A stretch of 64,000 bases of DNA, from contig JANAVB010033216.1 in assembly GCA_029216955.1 (NCBI GenBank), positions 11,778,198-11,842,197 of the forward strand. Direction: 5' to 3'. Position numbers and translations under genes: made by a program. Under the pieces are notes generated by a model, which saw only the letters and a list, made by a program, of their open reading frames with translations, was not told the DNA's origin and did no database searches. The stretch is from Iris pallida. Taxonomy: Eukaryota > Streptophyta > Magnoliopsida > Asparagales > Iridaceae. Below are positions 13,491 through 24,216 of the stretch, in pieces; the stretch's first letter is position 1, and the number at the start of each line of letters is the position of its first letter.

Positions 13491-14369
13491 GTATTAGGAT
13501 GTCAATCCATAATTGCTTTGAAAATCCTTTTGTTTTATCCATCGCCTTTGAGACTCATAATTAAAGTCGATCGTCCTTCTTGAACTCCTTGTCATAGACT
13601 GTTGACTTTTCCTATTTCGGAAGGGCGAATACTCGTGCTTGGTGAACCATTTGGATTACATTCCATCATTTGATAGAACGTAGTTGATAAAAGTATTTTA
13701 ACCGGGAATTAGTTATCTATGGTAGTATGGTTTGGATAGACGTTTCAAATAGATAGACTGTGCAGAACCATTATTGTCTAAAAAATTATTTGAAGAAGAC
13801 TGGAATATATGCTTTACAGGACTAGGTAAGTAGGTGGGTATAATATCATGGATACTTCCCCAATGAATAAGTTATAATATAGTACAGTATAAAGCCTAAC
13901 CTCAATAATCAATTATAGAATTATTAGATAAATTATGCTATCTTTTTCCCAAGATAGGCTTAGGTTAGATGTACTAGAGGAATTATTATCTAACGATAGT
14001 GTCAATATGGTAAGTAATCTGATAGTGCTAGATAGAGTAAGAAGTTCTAAGTAGAATGAATGATCACATCTATACATGGTAAGACTAGTCTTGAAATGAC
14101 CTATAAAGGGATAGGACTAGAAGGATGACTAATAGATTTATGTAGCCGTCTAGTTCAGCCTCGACCTTTAGCCCAAATAGGTATCAATGGTTAGACTTAC
14201 TTGTAAGGATTGTATAAATTGCTTATAGGTAGGAGGAGTGGATTTCTAATTGAACTACTATAGAAGTTGGTAATGTAACTTATAGAAATATAGTATATAG
14301 TTTGAGGATTGACAAAGTTATGGAGGAATTGTAATTTTTCTATGGTTGCTCCTAGATCGCAAGAGCCAA
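13491..14369 (+). other. Element E interior, no recognisable coding
   Basis: Most of gag and pol has been lost by deletion or decay. The 880 bp here show no open frame and no motif that I recognise. Confidence 0.6.
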
Positions 14370-14718
14370 GTTAATACCTTACCTCTAGATTTGTAACCAT
14401 GTGGTAATATAGAGCGTGTCAGAGAAGTAGCATATTGTCTTGCATCGCCCCATCCTTAGAGGGAGTGTAGGATGTATTCCATGTATCACAGTAGAGGAAG
14501 TATGCGACTGATTATAGCCACGTAGTCAACAATTTTGGGATCACAGTGGGACCCAGTTTATCATTCGAGCAGACAGTTGGTAGCTTAGATACTAGTGAGA
14601 AATTTCTTATAGGCCGACGATTAGATTAGTTCGGGTTGCATGGAAGAATCATTCTCTGGAAGAATCTACGTCGGAGCATGATGATTCCACGTGGGAGCGT
14701 TCTCCACATTTATTTGGG
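14370..14718 (+). pseudogene. Element E: remnant of integrase C-terminus and chromodomain
   Basis: Three broken frames match the end of the B and G polyproteins. VAYCLASPHP (about 14430) corresponds to VAYRVALPP in G. DVFHVSQ then a stop then RKYATDYSHVV (from 14471) corresponds to DVFHVSQLRRY. VRVAWKNHSLEEST with STWERSPHLFG (14629-14718) corresponds to the chromodomain tail VRVAWSRHSPGESTWER. The chromodomain would direct integration to particular chromatin. The internal region is only 1.4 kb, so large deletions removed the rest. Confidence 0.75.
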
Positions 14719-14774
14719 TACCAGAACATTCTTAGTTTATCTATTTTGTTAAAGTCTTCTTTATAGTAGTGTTA

Positions 14775-14813
14775 TTTTAATTTTTGAGGACAAAATTTTC
14801 TAGGTGGGTAGGT
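14775..14813 (+). promoter_or_regulatory. Element E polypurine tract and conserved 3' block
   Basis: TTGAGGACAAAATTTTCTA followed by GGTGGGTAGGT directly precedes the 3' LTR start. All gypsy elements here share GAGGACRAAATT plus a purine tract at this place. This is the plus-strand primer site for reverse transcription. Confidence 0.75.
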
Positions 14814-15973
14814 TGTAAGCCCCTTGATTTTTTTTATATTAATTTTATTTTATTTTTATTTATTTAATATATATATTTAATATTAAACTATATTTTATAA
14901 TAAATATTGACTATAGAGGTACTTTACCATAGCTTTGATTTTCGAAGCACAATATTTATCGATTTCTCATATCTAGTACTATATTCGTGTTCTAGACGAG
15001 TCCATCTTCATTTTGATATATCATATCCCACTCAAACATGTTCTCTTGTATTATATTTTCGTCTCACAACTTTCGGATCAACTTAGACCAATTTGCTATA
15101 TACCATAAACCTTGACCCAACTTCCAACTTAATTTCGGAAGTCGACATCGGTCCAACCTAAATGACAAGATATATGATTTTAACCTATTTTAGGACTCTC
15201 TCACACCTGCCAATGGTGTCCCCCTCAATTAAGCTCCCACGTGCTATTTTCCACGTGCTATTATTTTCAAATGACACATGAACCCATTTATAGTCTTTTC
15301 GGTGTTTAATTCAATTCGAATAATTGTTTGGACCGTAACATAGCCTGAAAAACTTAGTGGAGCCTCTCTAGGATTGCCAAAGTCGATTAGAGATATATTT
15401 AATTTATTTTTGGGTATTTAATAGCATCCCACATATATTAAACCCATGCATTTTTGACTCAATCTTCCACCTTTCAAAATATGGAAACCACTAAAGCCAC
15501 CTTGTAATATTAGTTGATTGGATAACCAAATCTCCACCAAATAAATTCAAACCTTATCCATACTAACCCTAACATATAGGAGGCCAAAATTTTATATTTT
15601 AATCTCTTATATTGGCTGCCCTCTCTCTCCATACATTGCAAAAACCGAAATCCCCTCCCAGCCCAATTCAGCTGCAACACCTTATGGTGTAACAACAATT
15701 TTGATCCTTTTTCGACCTCCCATGACGCTCCATGAATATTCGTTGTAAATCTAACGCAGCCCTCTACAATGTTATCAACCCCCATACGTTTACATTCCTT
15801 TCTAGTACACCAAAATAGCCCTATAAGTCAACCAAAGTTCGGGATCCAAGTTTGAATTCGTTCCAGCAGGTATGCTAGTTTGTATCTAAGGTTTCATGTA
15901 CTTTTCGAGAAACCAAAACTAGTGAAATATCTCTGTGACTATTTTCATTTTCAATTGGCCACCACACAGTTCC
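14814..15973 (+). mobile_element. Gypsy element E, start of the 3' LTR
   Basis: It begins TGTAAGCCCCTTG right after the polypurine tract. About 1.16 kb of AT-rich U3 is present before the F LTR starts at 15974. The remainder should lie beyond the right edge of the window, after F ends. No gene is present. Confidence 0.75.
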
Positions 15974-16704
15974 TGTAAACCCCCAGACCTAACTTTAGGA
16001 TTTTTTTTAAAATATTCTTAAATCATAATAGGTCAATGTCATTATTAGTTATTTAGGAAGATTTCTTAAATAAATAAATAAGGAACCGTAGAAAGTTCTT
16101 GGTAGGATTCTTCGTGTTTTAGTAAATAAAATAATTAAAGAATTATGGTCGTATTATAAATAAAGATCTGTTTAAATAAGAAATAATATAGAGATAGTTC
16201 TTGTCCTTTAAAATAAATAAATATAATGATTATCCCAAACCTTATATGGATATGCATAATATATTTAAATTTAAGTATTAGATATATTATATTTAAAATA
16301 AATAAAAATCCTTGGAAAATATGTGAATAAATCAGAATGTTTATTTAAATTTTGATGTTGGATATATCTAGAGAGGAAAAAAAGGACTTTTAAATATATA
16401 TGAATATTTTTTACATTACTAAAGCTATGGATATCAAAAGTTAGTTATATGAAGCCTTCATAATTGGTTTAGGCCTCTAATTCATAATCCTTACAAACAC
16501 GTGAATGGTGGATGTGAGCACACATGCATTAATGATTGTAATGCATCTTTTGGAATTTGTTTGTATATGCACCTATCATATCATATGTAAGATTTGCCTA
16601 TAAAGTATATAATATAATTTGATAAAACCAATGCCTATCCAAGTCCATAATAAGCTTATTTCAAACTAAGTAGTAGTCGACTAGAACATTTACATCTCTA
16701 TCAG

Positions 16705-16742
<38 letters not shown>
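15974..16742 (+). mobile_element. Gypsy element F, start of the 5' LTR (split by the LINE)
   Basis: TGTAAACCCCCAG at 15974 is a gypsy-type LTR start inside E's LTR. The AT-rich U3 runs into a (CA)n array at 16707-16742, where LINE sequence begins. The LTR resumes about 39099 past the LINE and ends at 42807. Summed, the LTR is about 4.4-4.5 kb, in line with its relatives. The junction is inferred, because the target duplication would lie inside TA/CA microsatellite sequence. Confidence 0.6.
16707..16742. repeat. (CA)n microsatellite at the LINE 3' junction
   Basis: A run of CA units is followed by TATATACATG. On the LINE strand this reads as a TG-rich tail in place of poly(A). Confidence 0.9.
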
Positions 16743-16750
<8 letters not shown>

Positions 16751-16967
16751 CATGTCATATATTCATATAATAAGGCACAAAATGCAGCTTGCCTGTATAT
16801 GAAAGCTCGAACAAAAAAAGAAAAAGGGGCGAGGAGCAAAAAAGGGAAACCGTGCCGAGGTCTAACACCTCAAATAAGTAAAAACAAAAGGACCACAACA
16901 CCAAACATCACAAAGAGTTCCAGAATCTCATCTTGACGTGCTTGCATAGTCTACTAGCCTTATGAAT
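16743..16967 (-). pseudogene. LINE 3' terminal segment
   Basis: The minus strand gives GTTTCCCTTTTTTGCTCC and then TTGTGCCTTATTATATGAA. This resembles the C-terminal hydrophobic tail and 3' UTR of plant LINEs. It is separated from the rest of the LINE by element C. Confidence 0.55.
16963..16967. repeat. Target-site duplication TGAAT, left copy (element C)
   Basis: TGAAT precedes the LTR terminus at 16968 and recurs at 26223-26227 after the opposite terminus. Confidence 0.92.
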
Positions 16968-19900
16968 TGTAACGCCCCAGTCCCAAAATACGTAGGACTA
17001 GGAACGTAGACATGCCAGCTGTATTCATACGAAGTACATAGGCTTCGTATGGATACATAAGCTGTAAAATACAGTAGAATCATAACTAATCTCATCCACA
17101 AGAATAAAAGATATTATATAATCAACTATGAATTTGTCTTGATACAATATGTTAGGCGAAGACAAATCCACTACCAACAAAATAAGGAAAAGTACATAGA
17201 AAATGAAATGAGTGGCGAGCGAAGCGAAGACGATCCAAATGCAATCATCCTCGAAGAAATAGCGAAGATCATGGCTAGAGCTAGAACACCTGCGAAAGAC
17301 AATAGCACACACCTGGCAAGACAACCAGGTCCTCAGAGGGACGTAACAAGACACATAATAGCATGCCATATAAACTGAATAAATATTGCTCAATAAATAA
17401 GTCAATCGAATTTATAACATGGTCCAATACGCACCTACTGAACGAGCGTACCATCCCCCCAGCCAAACAAGGACAGGAGATGGTAAACTAATTCACGGTA
17501 ACGTACCTTCCCATGCTATGAATCCAATATGGTATCCGGACCCCAACAAGGTTCAATACCTTCTCATCGAAGTAGTAAGTCATACCTACAACCAAACAAG
17601 GACAAGATGTGACGAACTAATTCGTGACAAGTTATTGTTCCAAGCCACGATCAGATACAAGTACCCAAACCAAAAGTACTCGTACCTAACGGATAGGGTA
17701 GCCTACCGTTCTAAGTGATATGTTGTTAAGAACAATCCTTCATACGCATGGGCCCTGGCTGAATAGGATCGGCGTAGTCCCCCTTTGGGCACCAGAGGCC
17801 CCATCAGGAAGAGCATGACGTTCCGCAGAATAGTCAGTGGCCGTCAGTAATCATGGGTCATCAACCCCGTATCTCCAGCGAAGAGTCCGGGTCACAAGGG
17901 AAGTGCATCGAAGCCCATACGCTAAGGAATTGTCCTCCCCGCCCAATGCCTACTACGTTGTATCCACAACACAAACCACTATAACCGCTAAGTCAAACTA
18001 GCATACAATTTCTATTAGCGATTATTCCTATCGCACGGCTTGTACGTACTGGTGGCCAGCCAATCACGCACTTCCTTGTTCTACATGCGACACACAACTT
18101 CGTGTTACAATGTGTCAAGGCCAATGAATGCAACACACAAGGTGGTCCCTTAAATCTAGGTTTAATGTAAGAAAAATAATACATAGCAGGAAAGTAAATG
18201 AATAGTAAGTTCTAACAGTTATGCCATGTATCATAGTTTATTTTGCATAAAGAAAATAAATAATGCATGAATATGAGCTAAAATAATTAAATAGCGAATG
18301 GCAAGGTGTCTTGCCTGGTATTACGCCTGGTGTGCTGCGAATATCACCGTGGCACAAACTGCAACTTTGGTACAACAACTATACAAGGTGATCTCGGGTG
18401 GTGGCACGGACAGTTCCATTGGGTCCAGAAGGGTCAAATTAGTTAGGGTGGACATAAGGTAGTCTCGAAACGGGCGAAGGAATATGAATAATAGGACTGG
18501 TTACGGACAGGAAAAAAATCAAAGAATTAATCGATAAATATTATATATACGAGTTTTAGAAAATATTTAAAATTCCTAAAACTAGTTTTCATGAGTAAAA
18601 AATATTTTTAGGAGAAATACAAAAATACTTAAAGTCGAAAAAAACCGTTTTCGGCAAAAATTCTAAGTTTGTAAAAGTATACTTTTTAGGTAGAAAGCTA
18701 TATATTTTATTTTTGTAAAATAAGAAGAACAGAAATTATTCTATAATTTGGTATAAAATTTTATTACTCAAAAATATTTTTAAAAATAAAAAAAAATCTA
18801 GAAGATGTTTTGGGGCTAAAACTCTTGTTTTATCAAAATAGGATTCACTTTTAGGTAAAACTAAATTATTATAATAATATCTTTAAGTCAAGAACTATAT
18901 ATAGAAAAATAAATAAAAATAAAGTAACAACAAAATATAATCTATTTAATCATGTAGGCCAGGACCAATACAATATTCCCTCAAATAATATTAATAATAA
19001 TAATAATAATAGTAAACAAGCAAATAATAAGACAACAAGGAAGTCTAAAAAAAACAACAACAACAACAAAAAATAAAAATAAAAACAACAAAAATAATAA
19101 TATTAATAACAGCCCCTACCCTACTATTCTTTCCCCAAAAAGTGTTTTTGTAACAGAGGCTCAGAGAGTGAGAGATGGGATCGGGAAAAGGGAGGAGAGT
19201 GATGAGCGAGAGAGAGAGAAGAAAACTGAGGTGAGAGGGAGAGGGTTTTGAGAGGAGCGGGAGAGAAGGTTCGGTGGAAGTGGCGGGGCCTTGATCGGCG
19301 GACGGCGAGCGGAGAGCGGCTCGCGCGGGTGGTCGGCGTCGGCTGAAGAGGGTCTCAGTCGGGGTGCGCGCTCGCCGGCGCTGTCGAATCGGGGCGGCGC
19401 ACGGAGGAATTGGGGGCGAAGTCGCCGGAGGCTGGTTCGCCGGCGGCGGAAGGGTGGAGAGGAGGAAGAGCGGTCGGACTATGGCGACGCATCTCTGGCG
19501 GCCTGGCGCACAGACGGAGACGGATCTAGGCCGGCGGTCGGGCGTGGTCTGCCGGCGAGTGGAAGCTAGGGCGAAGGTTTTCAGCAAGGCTGAGGGCGGC
19601 GGTCACGGCGTCGACGGAGGTAAGCTTAGGTTAGCTTTTTCTTTCTCTCCTCCTCTGTGTGGTGGCGACGGTGGCGGCGTGGGCTGCCGGTGGCTGTGGT
19701 GTCGTGGCCAGGGGCAGGGCCGATGGTGGTAGGGCGGTGGTTGTCGCGGTGACCGGGGCTGGTTGTGTTGGCGTGGCGTTGGGTTGTGTAGAGGAGATGG
19801 GTGTTAGGGGTTCTGGTTGCAACGGCAGTGGGGTGGTGTCGGGGCGAACCGCGGTGATGACGACGGGGTTGGGAAGATGACGACGGTCGGGGTGTTGCGC

Positions 19901-21023
19901 TGTGGCAGGGCTGGGAGTAATGGGGGTGGTGACGTCGTGGGTGATGGTGCTGGTGCGGGTGCGCCACGGTGGTGGCTGGCTGTGGATACGGTGGTTTGTT
20001 GGCAGGGATTTTTGGTTGCGGTGTCGATCGTGGTGGTCGAGAGTTAGGTGGGTGGTGGTGATGGTAGTTGTGGTTATGGCGGGGTGGCCGGGCTGTGGCG
20101 AGGCTAGTTGCTGCGGTTTGAAAGGGACGGAGGAGACGGGTTGGGGTAGTGGTTAGGATTTGGTGTCGGGTTTGGGTTAAATTAGATTTAGGAATTTGAT
20201 TATGTCGGGGGGTGTCCGACACGAAAAAGATGAAGCTGTATATGTAAATAAAATATGGAATAAGAATCTGGATGGACACTGACACGGTGCACGGCACGTT
20301 TGTGGAGAAAATTGTGGATGAAAAATGTGGAGGAGTACCTGCCTATTTATAGGATGTGGGAATTCCCAATTTGGATAGGATTAGGAATAGATTTAAACCC
20401 AAAATAGATAATTCAATACTTAATTTAAATAATTCAATAGATCAAATCTCAAATCAAATCCAATTTAAATCAAATTAAATTTTAGTTTAAATCAAATCAA
20501 TAAATCAAATTCTAATATGGATATCTATTTAAATAAATCCAAAAATCAAATCACGTTTTAAAGGGCCAAAATAACTTCCAAATATATTTTTCAAAATACC
20601 AATAATAATAATTTCAAAAATAATAAATATTTTTAAATATCTTTCTGAATAATAAAATATTAATATTAATAAATCTCGAAAATTAAAATTTTATTTAAAA
20701 TAGACCAGTAAATAATTACGATATATATGTATGCAAAAATATTCTTTACATAATTATGCTTTTCTAGTATACGAAAATATTATTTATTATTAATAACTTT
20801 TACAAGTTAGAAATGATAGCAAAACTATTTATTATATTATTTAAAACTATAAAATAATAAATAAAATATTTTTCTAAAATATGTACGCTCGCACATATTC
20901 GCACTCGTCGAGCAAAAATAATTTCGTGCACGACGTAAAATACGACCACGCGACGTACAATACAAAATTGTAAATCGGTACAAATTTTAATAAAAAATAT
21001 AGTAGAAATTTAGGGTTTTTACA
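16968..21023 (-). repeat. Element C 3' LTR
   Basis: In + reading it begins TGTAACGCCCCAGTCCC and ends GGGTTTTTACA. From the left it contains U5-like sequence, an AT-rich block with AAT repeats (18960-19100), a sharply GC-rich block (19240-20170) and AT-rich U3 (20360-21023). Open frames in the GC-rich block are Gly/Arg- or His/Pro-rich, occur on both strands and are not kept intact in the second LTR, so I do not call them genes. Confidence 0.92.
20343..20352 (-). promoter_or_regulatory. TATA box, element C 3' LTR
   Basis: CTATAAATAG on the minus strand, about 670 nt from the LTR start, sits just before the GC-rich transcribed leader. The same sequence is at 25554-25563 in the other LTR. Confidence 0.75.
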
Positions 21024-21060
21024 TCCTACCCAACTTAAAAGAAATTTCGTCCTCGAAATT
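21024..21060 (-). promoter_or_regulatory. Element C polypurine tract
   Basis: The minus strand reads GAGGACGAAATTTC and then a purine-rich stretch ending GTTGGGTAGGA just before the LTR. This is the family's conserved plus-strand primer region. Confidence 0.75.
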
Positions 21061-22094
21061 AAGAATTTGTAGGGGGTGAGATGACACAAGAGGTATCGAT
21101 GGGGAACAATCGATAACAAAATCATGCCGTAAGAATCGCGATCTAGATTATAGAAAAATAATACGGTACGGTCGGAATGAATGAGGGTCACGATTAAGAG
21201 AACGAAATAGATTCGATTTAATTAAGCGATTAGAGGGTCTTTGATAGAGTCGAGTAGTTTAGGATAGCAATATCGGGTGAGAATGGTCATAGCCGATAGG
21301 AAGGCTAGAGGGAGTGCTAGTATAATGCCTTCGTCTTTCTAAAATGGGTGAAGGCGAAAGCAATATAGAGTTCGAAGGAGGCGTTATTGAATACGAATAC
21401 GTGATTCAAAAACGACCGAAAAGAATTTCAAAGAAATTGTCAAGGCAGTCGTGGATGGGATTGTAAGGGCCAAGTTTAATTATGTTTCCATCCACGTAGA
21501 GTAATAGACAAAAGCGAACCAAAGTGCACTCGGTTGATCAGACCATTATGCACTGGTTCTGATTAGACAATCTGTTAGTGGAGGCCTCCAATAACATATG
21601 TCATGAACAAGCTTGATAAAGAATTGGGCTTGCAAAAACTAGGCTACATTAGCATCATTAGTTTAGACAGTAAAAATATAGGCACGATGGTAGATGATTA
21701 AAAACAAATATGAATAGTCTAAGAGTCATAAGGATCTAAGTCTTGGTACTCCTATACCATCATTCTACGATTTTATTGACCAATGCTTGGTTGACCAAAT
21801 AGGGTTAACTTCTTCTAGTCTTTATGGTCTAGGTAATACTATTTGTATTCCCTTAATGATCAAGGGTGTGTCAAGTCGTGGGGTATTCTACTCAACTTAA
21901 AAGAATTAAGCTAAGGGTGTTTGGGACATCTAACTAGTAGGGTCAATCTCTAGCAAGCACGAAGGGAAGATACGAATATGGATGGAAGGAAGCAAGCAAG
22001 ATACAATCGATGAGTCAAACGGTAGATAGAATCTAGGAAAGAGGTCAAGTATGTGGATGAGATCCTAGACTTCCAATCCTATACGCAGGCTTGC
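21061..22094 (-). other. Element C interior, non-coding
   Basis: About 1 kb between polypurine tract and leader holds no long open frame, zinc knuckle, protease, RT or integrase motif in any frame that I can see. It may keep packaging signals only. Confidence 0.7.
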
Positions 22095-22153
22095 TTGGTA
22101 CGGTAAAGTAACCAAACAATTTATCTTGACCTGTATGGGCCACCACAAAAACA
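22083..22153 (-). promoter_or_regulatory. Element C leader: 19-nt motif and hairpin
   Basis: The minus strand carries GTGGTGGCCCATACAGGTC (22128-22146), eight bases inside the LTR. The hairpin has arms TTGGT and ACCAA (22095-22099 and 22111-22115). The outer stem is imperfect here (22083-22089 with 22130-22136). Confidence 0.65.
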
Positions 22154-24185
22154 TGTAACGCCCCAGTCCCTAAAATACGTAGGACTAGGAACGTAGACAT
22201 GCCAGCTGTATTCATACGAAGTACATAGGCTTCGTATGGATACATAAGCTGTAAAATATAGTAGAATCATAACTAATCTCATCCACAAGAATAAAAGATA
22301 TTATATAATCAACTATGAATTTGTCTTGATACAATATGTTGGGCGAAAGACAAATTCACTACCAACAAAATAAGAAAAAGTACATAGAAAATGAAATGAG
22401 TGGCGAGCGAAGCGAAGACGATCCAAATGCAATCATCCTCGAAGAAATAGCGAAGATCACGGCTAGAGCTAGAACACCTGCGAAAGACAATAGCACACAC
22501 CTGGCAAGACAACCAGGTCCTCAGAGGGACGTAACAAGACACATAATAGCATGCCATATAAACTGAATAAATATTGCTCAATAAATAAGTCAATCGAATT
22601 TATAACATGGTCCAATACGCACCTACTGAACGAGCGTACCATCCCTCCAACCAAACAAGGACAGGAGATGGTAAACTAATTCACGGTAACGTACCTTCCC
22701 ATGCTATGAATCCAATATGGTATCCGGACCCCAACAAGGTTCAATACCTTCTCATCGAAGTAGTAAGTCACACCTACAACCAAACAAGGACAAGATGTGA
22801 CGAACTAATTCGCAACAAGTTATTATTCTAAGCCACGGTCAGATACAAGTACCCAAACCAAAAGTACTCGTACCTAACGGATAGGGTAGCCTACCGTTCT
22901 AAGTGATATGTTGTTAAGAACAATCCTTCCTACGCATGGGCCCTGGCTGAATAGGATCGGCGTAGTCCCCCTTTGGGCACCAGAGGCCCCATCAGGAAGA
23001 GCATGACGTTCCGCAGAATCGTCAGTGGCCGTCAGTAATCATGGGTCGTCAACCCCGTATCTCCAGCGAAGAGTCCGGGTCACAAGGGAAGTGCATCGAA
23101 GCCCATACGCTAAGGAATTGTCTTCCCCGCCCAATGCCTACTGCGTTGTATCCACAACACAAACCACTATAACCGCTAAGTCAAACTAGCATGCAATTTC
23201 TATTAGCGATTATTCCTATCGCACGGCTTGTACGTACTGGTGGCCAGCCAATCATGCACTTTCGTGTTCTACATACGATACACAACTTCGTGTTATAATG
23301 TGTCAAGGCCAATGAATGCAACACACAAGGTGGTCCCTTAAATCTAGGTTTAATGTGAGAAAAATAATACATAGCAGGAAAGTAAATGAACAGTAAGTTC
23401 TAACAGTTATACCATGTATCACAGTTTATTTTGCATAAAAAAATAAATAATGCATGGAATATGAGCTAAAATAATTAAACAGCGAATAGGCAAGGTGTCT
23501 TGCCTAGTATTACGCCTGGTGTGCTGCGAATATCACGGTAGCACGAACTGCAACTTTGGTGCAACAACTATACAAGGTGATCTCGGGTGGTGGTACGGAC
23601 AGTTCCATTGGATCCAGAAGGGTCAAATTAGTTAGGGTGGACATAAGGTAGTCTCGAAACGGGCGAAGGAATATGAATAATAGGACTGGTTACGGACAGG
23701 AAAAAAAATCAAAGAATCAATCGATAAATATTATATATACGAGTTTTAGAAAATATTTAAAATTCCTAAAACTAGTTTTCATGAGTAAAAAATATTTTTA
23801 GGAGAAATACAAAAATACTTAAAGTCGAAAAAAACCGTTTTCGGCAAAAATTCTAAGTTTGTAAAAGTATACTTTTTAGGTAGAAAGCTATATATTTTAT
23901 TTTTGTAAAATAAGAAGAACAGAAATTATTCTATAATTTGGTATAAAATTTTATTACTCAAAAATATTTTTAAAAGAATAAAAAAAATCTAGAAGATGTT
24001 TTGGGGCTAAAACTCTTGTTTTATCAAAATAGGATTCACTTTTAGGTAAAACTAAATTATTATAATAATATCTTTAAGTCAAGAACTATACTTTATATAG
24101 AAAAATAAATAAAAATAAAGTAACAACAAAACATAATCTATTTAATCATGTAGGCCAGGACCAATACAATATTCCCTCAAATAAT

Positions 24186-24216
<31 letters not shown>

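Noticed and set aside
17139..17718. Pairs of ORFs repeated at 17139-17718 and 22336-22831
   Set aside because: They repeat only because they lie in the two LTRs of element C; no known domain, and frames differ between copies.
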